A stretch of DNA of 34,753 nucleotides, from positions 1-34,753 of the forward strand of contig JAFSXX010000033.1 in the NCBI GenBank assembly GCA_017443845.1. The letters are read 5' to 3'. Below, one piece after another: positions 1 to 7,969 of this stretch; the first letter of the stretch is position 1, and each line of letters begins with the position of its first letter. Below the pieces are notes generated by a model that was not told the DNA's origin, did no database searches, and saw nothing but the letters and a program-made list of their open reading frames with translations. Origin of the DNA: Bacteroidales bacterium (GTDB lineage: Bacteria > Bacteroidota > Bacteroidia > Bacteroidales > UBA932). The position numbers were made by a program, and so were the translations under genes.

Positions 1-272
1 ACATTCAATACCGGATAGGGGCACGGATTACTGTCGGTCAATAGCCTATATTATTGATAATCAATTGATATATTATTATTGATTGTTGGTAAACCGCAGT
101 AAAATTGAGTATCTAGGAGTAATTTTCAAATCCCGCCCGGGGCGCTCTTGCCCCGTTCAGGCAGCTGCCCCTCCTGCCGACCGCTTCACAATAGGCTCGC
201 TGTGTTAAGCCTGAAGTCCTTGCCGGGAAAAGGCTGAAAGAATATGTTTCGATGGAGCGACTATGCGAGCGC
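1..272. other. Intergenic stretch without a recognised gene
   Basis: The first ~110 bases are A+T-rich with runs of TATTATTGAT-like sequence. The rest is GC-rich and leads into the repeat module that starts near 273. Open frames here have no recognisable protein features and run on into the repeats, so I call no gene. The A+T-rich part could hold the promoter or the 3' end of a gene outside the window. Confidence 0.5.
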
Positions 273-387
273 GAAGGCGCAGGGAATATGGCTTGAGGGT
301 ATGTGAGGCCCAAGAGGGATGCGCCTTGACTACCTGTATGGGGCGGAAGGCGCAGCGGATGGGCAAAACAAGGGCTTCCAGTGGGGA
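273..387 (+). repeat. 115-bp leader module of repeat array 1
   Basis: This segment begins GAAGGCGCAGGGAATAT and ends at the first 73-bp unit. A module of the same length with the same ends lies at 1632-1746. Both copies share the stretch from GATGCGCCTTGACTACC through GGCAAAACAAGGGC, while about 30 bases in the middle differ without changing the length. The module itself holds the inverted pair TGCGCCTT...AAGGCGCA also seen in the 73-bp units. Confidence 0.75.
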
Positions 388-640
388 TTCCTTGCGCCTT
401 CCCGGTGAATCCGGGGTGGAAGGCGCAAGTCAAAGGCCCAGGAGAGCCATTAGATGATGATTCCCTGCGCCTTCCCGATGAATCCGGGGCGGAAGGCGCA
501 AGTCAAAGGGCCTGGAGAGCCATTAGATGATGATTCCCTGCGCCTTCCCGATGAATCCGGGGCGAAAGGCGCAAGTCAAAGGGCCTGGAGAGCCATTAGA
601 TGATGATTCCCTGCGCCTTCCCGCCAACACCCCCGCCCAA
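388..640 (+). repeat. 73-bp tandem hairpin repeat, array 1 (3 units plus a partial)
   Basis: Units start TTCC(C/T)TGCGCC at 388, 461, 534 and 607, exactly 73 bp apart; the last is cut after about 16 bases and runs into CCGCCAACACCC. Each full unit contains TGCGCCTT and, about 18 bases later, AAGGCGCA, plus inner CCC/GGG pairs, so a single strand could fold into a hairpin. The next 43 bases (to GATGATGA) link the units. 73 is not a multiple of three, so the open frames across the array are not evidence of coding. Confidence 0.9.
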
Positions 641-661
641 CACCCGCCAGCATCGTCAGCT

Positions 662-797
662 CTCGTCCCACTTTCAGGGACGACAACGACACTTCGGTGC
701 GATTATCGTTGCTCTCGTCCCACTTTCAGGGACGACAACGACACTTCGGTGCGATTATCGTTGCTCTCGTCCCACTTTCAGGGACGACGGCGACACG
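662..797 (+). repeat. 52-bp tandem hairpin repeat (three copies)
   Basis: CTCGTCCCACTTTCAGGGAC recurs at 662, 714 and 766, exactly 52 bp apart. Each copy contains CGTCCC-N7-GGGACG, a short inverted repeat, followed by ACAACGACACTTCGGTGCG or a close variant. The same motif, with the same 52-bp spacing, returns at 19535-19700. No gene is recognisable between here and the stop codon of the kinase-like gene at 891. Confidence 0.88.
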
Positions 798-890
798 CCG
801 GCAGCGCCATATCGAGGTGCAAAGTCCAAGGCATAAAACGCCGTTGAAGCCGGTAATCCGAAGGAGAGGCCTTCTGACCCCGTTCTCTAT

Positions 891-1538
891 TTATTTGCTG
901 TTTATATAGGCCAGGATGATGTTGGCCAGCTGCTCCTCGCTGTGGCCGTCGGCACTGAGGACCAGATCGTAGTTGCGGGCGTCGTAGCGGCTGGTGCCCG
1001 TATAGCGCTTGATGTAATTCTCGCGTGCCTTGTCGATTTTATCGATCAGGGCCCTGGCCTGCTCCTCGGTCATGTTCTGCTTCTTCATCACGCGGGCTAC
1101 CCGGTTTGCGTAAGAAGCCTTGATGAATACGCTCAGGTGGTTGGGATGTTCCCTGAAGACGAAGAACCCGGAACGGCCCGCGATGACGCAGGAACCCTCT
1201 TCGGCTATCTCCCTTAGGATCTCCGTCTCGGCCCTGTAGATATCGTCGGTAGTGACTTCCGGCGTGAACTCCCGGATAAATTGGGCATCCACTCCCATCA
1301 AAGGCGCCGCCGTGAAGGGGGATACGTGCTGGAAGAACTCATCCAGCCAGTTCCTCTTCTCTCCCTTGAGCTTTTCTATTTTTCCGGCGCTGAGGTCGAA
1401 CTTCTGTTCCAACGCCTTGATGAGGTTCTTGTCGCAGTAACGGACATTCAGCTTGTCGGCAACGAACTGCCCTACCGTATGTCCTCCGGATCCTATTTCC
1501 CGGCTGATGGTGATGACAAAGGGTTCTTTTGGGTTCAT
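891..1538 (-). CDS. Cytidylate kinase-like family protein
   Basis: This 215-residue protein belongs to the cytidylate kinase-like P-loop family common in gut anaerobes, which is distinct from the essential Cmk. The N-terminus reads ITISREIGSGGHTVG, where the GSGG segment forms the nucleotide-binding loop. Further on, SCVIAGRSGFFV and an Arg-rich lid (residues ~140-180, VARVMKKQN...YIKRYTG) fit the fold. The substrate is not established; nucleoside monophosphate phosphorylation is the family-based guess. I chose the ATG at 1538 (MNPKEPF) because the longer frame begins at TTG. It is a single gene enclosed by the two 73-bp repeat arrays, with its own promoter-like sequence upstream. Confidence 0.85.
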   Translation of the reverse strand: MNPKEPFVITISREIGSGGHTVGQFVADKLNVRYCDKNLIKALEQKFDLSAGKIEKLKGEKRNWLDEFFQHVSPFTAAPLMGVDAQFIREFTPEVTTDDIYRAETEILREIAEEGSCVIAGRSGFFVFREHPNHLSVFIKASYANRVARVMKKQNMTEEQARALIDKIDKARENYIKRYTGTSRYDARNYDLVLSADGHSEEQLANIILAYINSK

Positions 1539-1567
1539 AGACAATTGATAGATATACTGTTGTACTA

Positions 1568-1601
1568 CAAAGATACGCTATTTCCCGCTACGGAAATCAA
1601 A
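1568..1601 (-). promoter_or_regulatory. Putative Bacteroidota promoter of the kinase-like gene
   Basis: Read on the minus strand there is TTTG (1601-1598), 22 bases, then TATCTTTG (1575-1568), matching the -33 TTTG / -7 TAnnTTTG pattern. The start codon lies about 30 bases downstream. The spacing is slightly long compared with the commonest values, but equals that of two other promoters in this window. Confidence 0.6.
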
Positions 1602-1631
1602 TCCCGGAACTTTTTGAAGAGTTCCGAGCGG

Positions 1632-1746
1632 GAAGGCGCAGGGAATATTGTTTAGGGGCAGTTTAAACTCAAACGAGATGCGCCTTGACTACCTGTATGG
1701 GGCGGAAGGCGCAGCGGATGGGCAAAACAAGGGCATCCAGTGGGGA
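1632..1746 (+). repeat. 115-bp leader module of repeat array 2
   Basis: Second copy of the module at 273-387, with the same boundaries and length. It differs mainly in a central block (TTTAGGGGCAGTTTAAACTC here). Just before it, CGGAAC-N10-GTTCCG (1604-1625) forms a short separate hairpin. Confidence 0.75.
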
Positions 1747-2215
1747 TTCCCTGCGCCTTCCCGATGAATCCGGGGCGAAAGGCGCAAGACAAAGGGCCTG
1801 AAGAGCCATTAGACGATGATTCCCTGCGCCTTCCCGATGAATCCGGGGCGAAAGGCGCAAGGCAAAGGGCCTGAAGAGCCATTAGACGATGATTCTCTGC
1901 GCCTTCCCGATGAATCCGGGGCGAAAGGCGCAAGTCAAAGGGCCTGAAGAGCCATTAGACGATGATTCCCTGCGCCTTCCCGATGAATCCGGGGCGAAAG
2001 GCGCAAGTCAAAGGGCCTGGAGAGCCATTAGATGATGATTCCCTGCGCCTTCCCGGTGAATCCGGGGCGAAAGGCGCAAGGCAAAGGGCCTGAAGAGCCA
2101 TTAGACGATGATTCTCTGCGCCTTCCCGATGAATCCGGGGCGAAAGGCGCAAGGCAAAGGGCCTGAAGAACCATTAGACGATGATTCCCTGCGCCTTCCC
2201 GCCAACACCCCGCCC
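1747..2215 (+). repeat. 73-bp tandem hairpin repeat, array 2 (6 units plus a partial)
   Basis: Units start at 1747, 1820, 1893, 1966, 2039, 2112 and 2185, all 73 bp apart. The last is truncated and continues as CCGCCAACACC, exactly as in array 1. Variant bases repeat with a three-unit rhythm: the units at 1893 and 2112 both carry TTCTCTG, and the units just before them share AAGGCAAAGG. This suggests expansion in blocks. Each unit has the TGCGCCTT/AAGGCGCA hairpin. Several apparent frames of 60-120 codons on either strand are by-products of the repeat. Confidence 0.92.
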
Positions 2216-2233
2216 AACGCAACGCCACCCCGC

Positions 2234-2272
2234 CCAAAACAACAGGCACGGAGCCCCAAAGCCCCGTGCCTG
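2234..2272 (-). terminator. Rho-independent terminator of the mre-gcvP operon
   Basis: On the minus strand CAGGCACGG (2272-2264) pairs with CCGTGCCTG (2251-2243) across a 12-base interior, and TTGTTTTG follows at once. It lies about 30 bases after the stop codon of the last gene in the minus-strand operon. Confidence 0.82.
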
Positions 2273-2301
2273 ATAATAATCCGACCGGAAAGAGAGAAAA
2301 A

Positions 2302-3690
2302 CTACTTCTTAGCCTCCTCCACCGGTGCCGGTAAGTTGACTCCCACGATGTAGGGAACACCGTTGAGCACATCCACGCGGCCGGTGTAGCGGACACCCTT
2401 CTCGGTATCGAGAGAGGTGACGGTGGTGTTGCAGAAAACGGAGATAAAATACTTGCCGGGAGCAGGTGCGGGAATCTCCAGCACCTTATCGGTCTTCAGC
2501 GAGATATCCATATACTTGGCATTCTCGCGGAAAGCGAAATCGCCCGGATTGGCGAAGAGATACAACTCGTAATCCTCGAAACCCTTGACGCTGCGCAGCT
2601 CCACCCTCAGGGTATCGGTACCCTCGGGCACATCCACCGTGAAATGATGATACTGCTTGTCGCCGATACGCGTAAACTCCGGCAGACGGTCGTGGGTCGC
2701 GCGGTCCATCACGCGGGGCTCGCCGAGAACCAGAGAACCTTTAACTCGTGCGGGAGCATTGCCGTCCAGCGCATAAAGCACCATAGCGCTCATCAGCTGG
2801 AGACGGTCGCCGTAAGTCGAACCTTCGGGATGGGAACCGCAGGAAATCACGCGTCCCCACTCCTCCTTCTCCTTCACGGACCAGATCACGGGCAACTTGT
2901 CGAACTGGCGCTTGGTCTTGATCTTGGAAGTATCGAAGCGGGCCAGAACCTCGCCGTTGGCGGGCCAGAGGGTATCTTCCACGGCGTGGCAGCCTCCGTT
3001 GTGGAACACCTCATCGACATACATATCGCCGCCGAAATCGAAATAACGCAGCAGAGCGCTGCCCGGCTCGATATGGACGCCGGTCGGGGTCCTCGTCAGA
3101 TAGGTATTGCGTACGACACCCGGCCAGATACCGATATACTCGGGGGTATAATCCTTCACCCCGTCGTCCATCAGCTTATAATGGCAAGGGAAAAACGCTC
3201 CGGCGCAGGAACCTACATAACTGCCGCCCCCGTGCACGAAATCGATGAACACCTGACGGCCCGCATCCTTGAGGGCGTGGGTCAGGCTCATAGCGTTTCC
3301 ACCGTTCATATAAACCATACGGAAACGGGGAGCCCCGTCGGGATAGAGCAGGCATCCATTCTCGTCCAGGGCGGAGCTGATGAGAAGCTCATTCTGGAGA
3401 ATGGTATCGGCAGCCGAAAGTTCGGCTGTTTCGCTGGAGATGAAAGCCTCCATCTGAAGGCCCAGGTAGCGTGCGGCGGGGAGATCCTTGCGGGATGAAA
3501 CTCCGATGCCGCTGTCCATGAAGATGTCTTTGTAGTAACCCTTGTCGTTGGTCACCACCTTGGCAGGTTCGGGTACGGCGGGGGCCGCCTTGACCTTCTT
3601 CCTTGCGGAAGCCTCGGGGGAGGCCGCCGCAAGTGTGAAGAGGGCCGTAAGGGCCGTTGCCGCAATAAGGTTCAAAGATTTGCGGAACAT
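2302..3690 (-). CDS. Secreted BPL_N / glutamine-amidotransferase-like protein with C-terminal PPC-like domain
   Basis: The product (462 residues) starts with a signal peptide (basic MFRKSL, then a hydrophobic stretch to about residue 29). Residues ~60-300 resemble the class I glutamine-amidotransferase-like fold of the biotin-protein-ligase N-terminal (BPL_N) family: MVYMNGGNAMS, then a nucleophile-elbow-like VGSCAGAFF with Cys162, then VDEVFHNGGCH. Residues ~345-455 (HHFTVDVPEGTDTLRVEL...GKYFISVFC) look like a bacterial pre-peptidase C-terminal (PPC) beta-sandwich. The substrate is unknown; an exported hydrolase or amidase acting in the envelope is possible. It starts 6 bases after gcvP and is the last gene before the terminator, so it is co-transcribed with gcvP and the mre genes. 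Confidence 0.75.
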   Translation of the reverse strand: MFRKSLNLIAATALTALFTLAAASPEASARKKVKAAPAVPEPAKVVTNDKGYYKDIFMDSGIGVSSRKDLPAARYLGLQMEAFISSETAELSAADTILQNELLISSALDENGCLLYPDGAPRFRMVYMNGGNAMSLTHALKDAGRQVFIDFVHGGGSYVGSCAGAFFPCHYKLMDDGVKDYTPEYIGIWPGVVRNTYLTRTPTGVHIEPGSALLRYFDFGGDMYVDEVFHNGGCHAVEDTLWPANGEVLARFDTSKIKTKRQFDKLPVIWSVKEKEEWGRVISCGSHPEGSTYGDRLQLMSAMVLYALDGNAPARVKGSLVLGEPRVMDRATHDRLPEFTRIGDKQYHHFTVDVPEGTDTLRVELRSVKGFEDYELYLFANPGDFAFRENAKYMDISLKTDKVLEIPAPAPGKYFISVFCNTTVTSLDTEKGVRYTGRVDVLNGVPYIVGVNLPAPVEEAKK

Positions 3691-3696
3691 AACTAT

Positions 3697-6510
3697 TTAT
3701 TCTGCGGTTGTTACAAGATTACGGTCGCCATATCCATTGTCCACACGCGCGCAAGCGGGCCAGAACTTATTGTCGCGGACCCAATCCAGAGGATAAGCCG
3801 CCTGCTCGCGGCCGTAGGCGTGCTTCCACTCGTCGGCGCAGCACTCCTCGGCGGTATGGGGCGACATCTTCACGGGATTGTCCTCCTTGTCGAGCTTGCC
3901 GGCCTTGATATCCTCGCACTCGCGGACGATATACTTGAGAGTCTCCACGAAACGGTCGATCTCTGCGAGAGGCTCACTCTCGGTAGGCTCGATCATAAGG
4001 GTCTCGTGAACGGGGAACGAAAGGGTAGGAGCGTGGAAACCGAAATCCATAAGACGCTTTGCGATATCGGTAGCGTCAACGCCGTACTCGGCGCGGAAAT
4101 GCTGCAGGTCGATGATGCACTCGTGAGCGACGCGGCCGGTAGCACCGGTATAGAGGGTCTTGAGCTCGGGCATCAGCTTGGCCGACATATAATTTGCATT
4201 GAGGATAGCGACCTCCGAAGCCTTGCGGAGACCCTCGGCGCCCAGCAGCTTGATATAAGCGTGGGTGATAGGGAGCAGGAACGGGCTGCCGTAAGGAGCC
4301 GCTCCGACCGCATCCATACCCTTGCCGCCGCACTCGGGAACCACGGGGTGGCCCGGGAGATACGGGGTGAGGGCCTTGGTAGCGCAGATGGGGCCTACGC
4401 CGGGACCGCCGCCGCCGTGAGGCATTGCGAAGGTCTTGTGCAGATTGAGGTGGCAGACATCGGCACCGATCGTACCGGGGTTGGTCAGGCCGACCTGTGC
4501 GTTCATATTGGCGCCGTCCATATAGAGGAGGCCGCCGTTGCGGTGGATAATATCCACGATCTCGCGGATCTTCACCTCGAACACACCGTGGGTCGAAGGA
4601 TAGGTGATCATCATACCCGCAAGCTTGTCACCGGCCTCTTCGGCCTTCTGGCGGAGCTCATCCACATTGATGTTGCCGTGCTCGTCGCAGCTGACCAGGA
4701 CGATATTGAAACCTGCCATAGCTGCCGAAGCGGGATTCGTTCCGTGGGCCGAGGTAGGGATGATCATAATGTTGCGGTCGGCGCCTCCGTTGGCCTTGAA
4801 GTAGCGGCGGATGGTCATCAGGCCGGCATATTCGCCTGCCGCACCGCTGTTGGGCTGGAGCGAGCAGCCGTAGAAACCGGTGATGACGGCCAGATCGTGC
4901 TCGAGATCCTTGATGATATCGAGGGTACCCTGGCACTGGTCTGCGGGAGCGTAGGGGTGAACGTTGCCGAGCTCGCTCCAGGAGAGGGGCATCATCTCGA
5001 CGGCGGCGTTGAGCTTCATCGTGCAGGAACCAAGTGGAATCATCGAGTGGGTCAGGGAGATATCCTTGCGCTCGAGCTTCTTGATATAACGCATCATCTC
5101 GGTCTCGGAATGATAGGTATTGAACACCTTCTGGGTGAGGATCGGAGTCTCGCGCTTCATGAAGACGGGAGCTTCGGGGCAGGCGGGGCATCCCTCCTTG
5201 CAGCCGAAAATCTCACCGATCGCCTTCGCCTCGGCGCAGTTGGAGAGCTCGTCGAAGCTGATGCGGATCTTACCGTCGGCGGTATAGAAGAAATTGATGC
5301 CGGCAGCGATAGCCTTGGCGCGGATCTTCTCCACGTCGGCGCCGCAGACCTCGATGGTATCGAAGAAATTCTCGTTGGTGAGCTTGTAGCCGGCTTCCTT
5401 GAGTTTGGATGCCACTGCGTGGGCAAAACCGTAGGCGTTCATCGCAATCTCGGTGATGCCCTTGGGGCCGTGCCATACTGCGAACATTCCGGTCATCGAA
5501 GCCAGCAGTGCGGTAGCGGTGCAGATGTTCGAGGTAGCCCTCTCGCGCTTGATATGCTGCTCGCGGGTCTGGAGGGCGAGGCGGTAACCCTTATTGCCGA
5601 GGCGGTCCACCGAGATACCGATGATACGGCCCGGAAGATTGCGCTTGTACTGGTCGGAGCAAGCCATGAAACCTGCCACGGGGCCGCCGAATCCCATAGG
5701 GAGACCGAAACGCTGCGCGCTTCCGCAAACGATATCGGCACCCCAGGCAGCGGGCTCCTTGAGGATGGCGAGGGCCAGGAGGTCGCAGTCGGCTGCCACG
5801 AGGGCGCCGGCAGCGTGAGCCTTGGCGCAGAATGCGCTGTAGTCGCGGACCTCCCCGTCGGCTGCGGGATACTGCAGGATGGCGCCATAGCACTTCTCTT
5901 CGAACTCGTAGCTCTTCCAGTCGCCCAGACGGATCTCGATGCCGAGTCCGCCGGCGCGGGTCTTGAGCACTGAGAGAATCTGCGGGAAGATATTCTCATC
6001 CACGAAGACGACATTCTTGCCGGCCTTGACGGCGTCGCGGCTGCGGAGCTCGAACATCATCCTCATAGCCTCTGCGGCTGCGGTGGCGTCGTCGAGCATA
6101 GAGCAGTTGGCGAGGTTGAATCCGGTGAGGGAGGAGATCATCGTCTGGAAATTGACGAGGGCCTCGAGGCGGCCCTGCGAGATCTCGGCCTGATACGGAG
6201 TATAGGAGGTGTACCAGCTGGGATTCTCGAAGATGTTGCGCATAATCACGGCGGGGGATGCGGTGCCGTAGAATCCCATTCCTATGAGGGAGCGGAAATT
6301 CTTGTTCTTCGAAGCAGTTTTCTTGAGGGCTGCTGTGTATTCATACTCGCTAACGGCCTCGTCGAGCTTGAGGGGTTCCTTGAGCATGATGTCCTGGGGA
6401 ACGGTCTGGCTGATGAGTTCCTCGAGCGAGGAGCAACCGAGGGCCTTGAGCATCTCTTTCTGCTCGGCTTCTCTCGGACCATTGTGTCTGTCTGCGAAAT
6501 TGAGGGGCAT
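3697..6510 (-). CDS. gcvP: Glycine dehydrogenase (decarboxylating), P-protein
   Basis: This PLP enzyme decarboxylates glycine and passes the aminomethyl group to the lipoyl arm of GcvH, as part of the glycine cleavage system. At 937 residues it is the fused single-chain form, with both homologous halves present. The N-terminal half carries YTPYQAEISQGRLEAL and the C-terminal half carries HLNLHKTFAMPHGGGGPG, in which Lys692 is the PLP-binding lysine. MIPLGSCTMKLN marks the linker between halves. No gcvT, gcvH or lpd gene lies in the window. It follows rodA by 25 bases and precedes the secreted amidotransferase-like gene by 6, which is an unusual companion set for a metabolic enzyme. Confidence 0.97.
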   Translation of the reverse strand: MPLNFADRHNGPREAEQKEMLKALGCSSLEELISQTVPQDIMLKEPLKLDEAVSEYEYTAALKKTASKNKNFRSLIGMGFYGTASPAVIMRNIFENPSWYTSYTPYQAEISQGRLEALVNFQTMISSLTGFNLANCSMLDDATAAAEAMRMMFELRSRDAVKAGKNVVFVDENIFPQILSVLKTRAGGLGIEIRLGDWKSYEFEEKCYGAILQYPAADGEVRDYSAFCAKAHAAGALVAADCDLLALAILKEPAAWGADIVCGSAQRFGLPMGFGGPVAGFMACSDQYKRNLPGRIIGISVDRLGNKGYRLALQTREQHIKRERATSNICTATALLASMTGMFAVWHGPKGITEIAMNAYGFAHAVASKLKEAGYKLTNENFFDTIEVCGADVEKIRAKAIAAGINFFYTADGKIRISFDELSNCAEAKAIGEIFGCKEGCPACPEAPVFMKRETPILTQKVFNTYHSETEMMRYIKKLERKDISLTHSMIPLGSCTMKLNAAVEMMPLSWSELGNVHPYAPADQCQGTLDIIKDLEHDLAVITGFYGCSLQPNSGAAGEYAGLMTIRRYFKANGGADRNIMIIPTSAHGTNPASAAMAGFNIVLVSCDEHGNINVDELRQKAEEAGDKLAGMMITYPSTHGVFEVKIREIVDIIHRNGGLLYMDGANMNAQVGLTNPGTIGADVCHLNLHKTFAMPHGGGGPGVGPICATKALTPYLPGHPVVPECGGKGMDAVGAAPYGSPFLLPITHAYIKLLGAEGLRKASEVAILNANYMSAKLMPELKTLYTGATGRVAHECIIDLQHFRAEYGVDATDIAKRLMDFGFHAPTLSFPVHETLMIEPTESEPLAEIDRFVETLKYIVRECEDIKAGKLDKEDNPVKMSPHTAEECCADEWKHAYGREQAAYPLDWVRDNKFWPACARVDNGYGDRNLVTTAE

Positions 6511-6535
6511 AATTCTTAAAATTTATATGATTTTG

Positions 6536-7969
6536 TTATTGTCTTCCTTCGAAGTCCAGTCTGATGAAGATAAAAAGCAATATGGTGAAGGCCCACAGGG
6601 ATGATCCGCCGTAGCTGATGAAGGGCAGCGGGATTCCGATGACCGGCATCAGTCCGATGGTCATTCCGAGGTTGATCATCACGTGCATAAATATACACGA
6701 TGCGGCGCAATATCCATAAATGCGGGCGAAGCGGCTCTTCTGCCGCTCGGCGGAATTGTACATCCGCATAAGCAGTATCACATAGCAGATAATCACCAGC
6801 AGCGAGCCCACGAAGCCCCACTCCTCTCCCACGGTGCAGAAGATGAAGTCGGTGCTCTGCTCCGGCACGAAATCGAAACGGGTCTGGGTACCATGCAGGA
6901 AGCCCTTGCCGATGATGCCGCCCGAGCCGATGGCGATCTTGGACTGGTGCACGTTGTATCCGGCTCCCATAGGGTCATCCTTGATGCCGAGGAGCGACTC
7001 GATACGGAGCCTCTGGTGGTCCTGCAGCACGTGGTCGAAGACGAAATCCACCGAGAAAACCAGTCCGACTCCGATAAGATATGCGATCAGGGCGTTGCGC
7101 ATCCTGTCGCTGCGCTTGCGGTAGAAGGAGCGCACTATGAAGAAAATGGCCGCCGGCACCGTCAGGATGGTGAGCCATACCTCTGGGGTGAAAATATTGA
7201 AGACTCCCGAAATGGCCTCGATGCGGCCCAGGCGGGGCAGGAACGAGACAATCGCTATGGCCAGCAGGCCGATGGCGCTGTTGACTATGAAATTGCGGGA
7301 GTAGAACGATACGTAGAGCACGATCATCCCGATGAAAATCAGGATAGTGGCAAACGGCGAGGTGACCAGCGTGAGGATGAACAGCAGAATGGCCAGCAGG
7401 CCCGAGAGAATCAGCCAGGGGGTCATTCCCTCGCGGTAGAAGGCCAGCAGGAAGCCCAGATAGACCAGGGCCAGACCCGCCTCCCTCTCGGCCAGGATCA
7501 GCAGCATCGGCACGCCGATGACCGAGAAGGCGGCGAGGGCGTCGAGCTTGTTGGTGAACCTGAAACTGAACTTCTCCATCAGCGCGGCCAGCGCCAGGGC
7601 GGTGAAAATCTTTGAAAACTCCGCCGGCTGGATTCGCAGCGGCCCCATCACGATCCACGACTTGGAGCCGTTGACCTCGTGGCCGATGACAATTACGGCC
7701 AGCAGCGACAGCAGCATAAAGGCGTACATCCACCAGGCGAAGACGCTGTAGAAGCGCGCAGGGATGACATATACGATGACCAGGGCGATCAGCACGGCCG
7801 AGGCTATCCAGATGAGCTGCATTCCGTATTTTGCCCTCCAGTCGAAACCAACCGAGGCGTCCCCGAGCGACGAAGAGTAGATATTCATCCACCCGAAGAT
7901 GACCAGGAAGATGTAGCATCCTATCAGGATCCAGTCCAGTTTCTTGTTGAGGGTGGTCTTCGGCGTCAT
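6536..7969 (-). CDS. rodA: Rod-shape SEDS peptidoglycan glycosyltransferase RodA
   Basis: RodA polymerises lipid II glycan strands in the elongasome together with PBP2. The 477-residue product has about ten membrane helices and the SEDS signatures MGPLRIQPAEFSKI (residues ~100-115), a long central periplasmic region, and, near the end, DFIFCTVGEEWGFVG and PVIGIPLPFISYGGSS. The start codon overlaps the end of mrdA by 4 bases, indicating translational coupling. FtsW is excluded as the first choice by the adjacent mreCD and PBP2 genes. It is longer than the roughly 370 residues of the E. coli protein because of an expanded periplasmic/middle segment. Confidence 0.95.
   Translation of the reverse strand: MTPKTTLNKKLDWILIGCYIFLVIFGWMNIYSSSLGDASVGFDWRAKYGMQLIWIASAVLIALVIVYVIPARFYSVFAWWMYAFMLLSLLAVIVIGHEVNGSKSWIVMGPLRIQPAEFSKIFTALALAALMEKFSFRFTNKLDALAAFSVIGVPMLLILAEREAGLALVYLGFLLAFYREGMTPWLILSGLLAILLFILTLVTSPFATILIFIGMIVLYVSFYSRNFIVNSAIGLLAIAIVSFLPRLGRIEAISGVFNIFTPEVWLTILTVPAAIFFIVRSFYRKRSDRMRNALIAYLIGVGLVFSVDFVFDHVLQDHQRLRIESLLGIKDDPMGAGYNVHQSKIAIGSGGIIGKGFLHGTQTRFDFVPEQSTDFIFCTVGEEWGFVGSLLVIICYVILLMRMYNSAERQKSRFARIYGYCAASCIFMHVMINLGMTIGLMPVIGIPLPFISYGGSSLWAFTILLFIFIRLDFEGRQ

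Noticed and set aside
113-433. Open frame on the minus strand across the left repeat region
   Set aside because: It is made of leader-module and 73-bp-repeat sequence, has no protein-like features, and similar frames appear in every phase of the arrays.
891-1538. Canonical cytidylate kinase Cmk
   Set aside because: The GSGG loop and overall layout fit the cytidylate-kinase-like family, while the CMP-binding features of true Cmk are not evident.
388-2215. Possible CRISPR arrays or integron attC sites
   Set aside because: The whole 73-bp unit is conserved, with no variable spacers, no cas genes and no integron-type core sites or integrase.
1652-2396. Several 60-120-codon frames through array 2 (HREGA.NH, CAFRPGF-type peptides)
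   Set aside because: Translation of a GC-rich repeat whose period is not a multiple of three; no start signals and no independent support.
3820-5973. 717-codon plus-strand frame opposite gcvP
   Set aside because: The gcvP frame encodes a full P-protein with its PLP motif; the antisense frame is open because of codon bias. The same applies to long frames opposite mrdA, topA, PBP1A, hndC and hndD.
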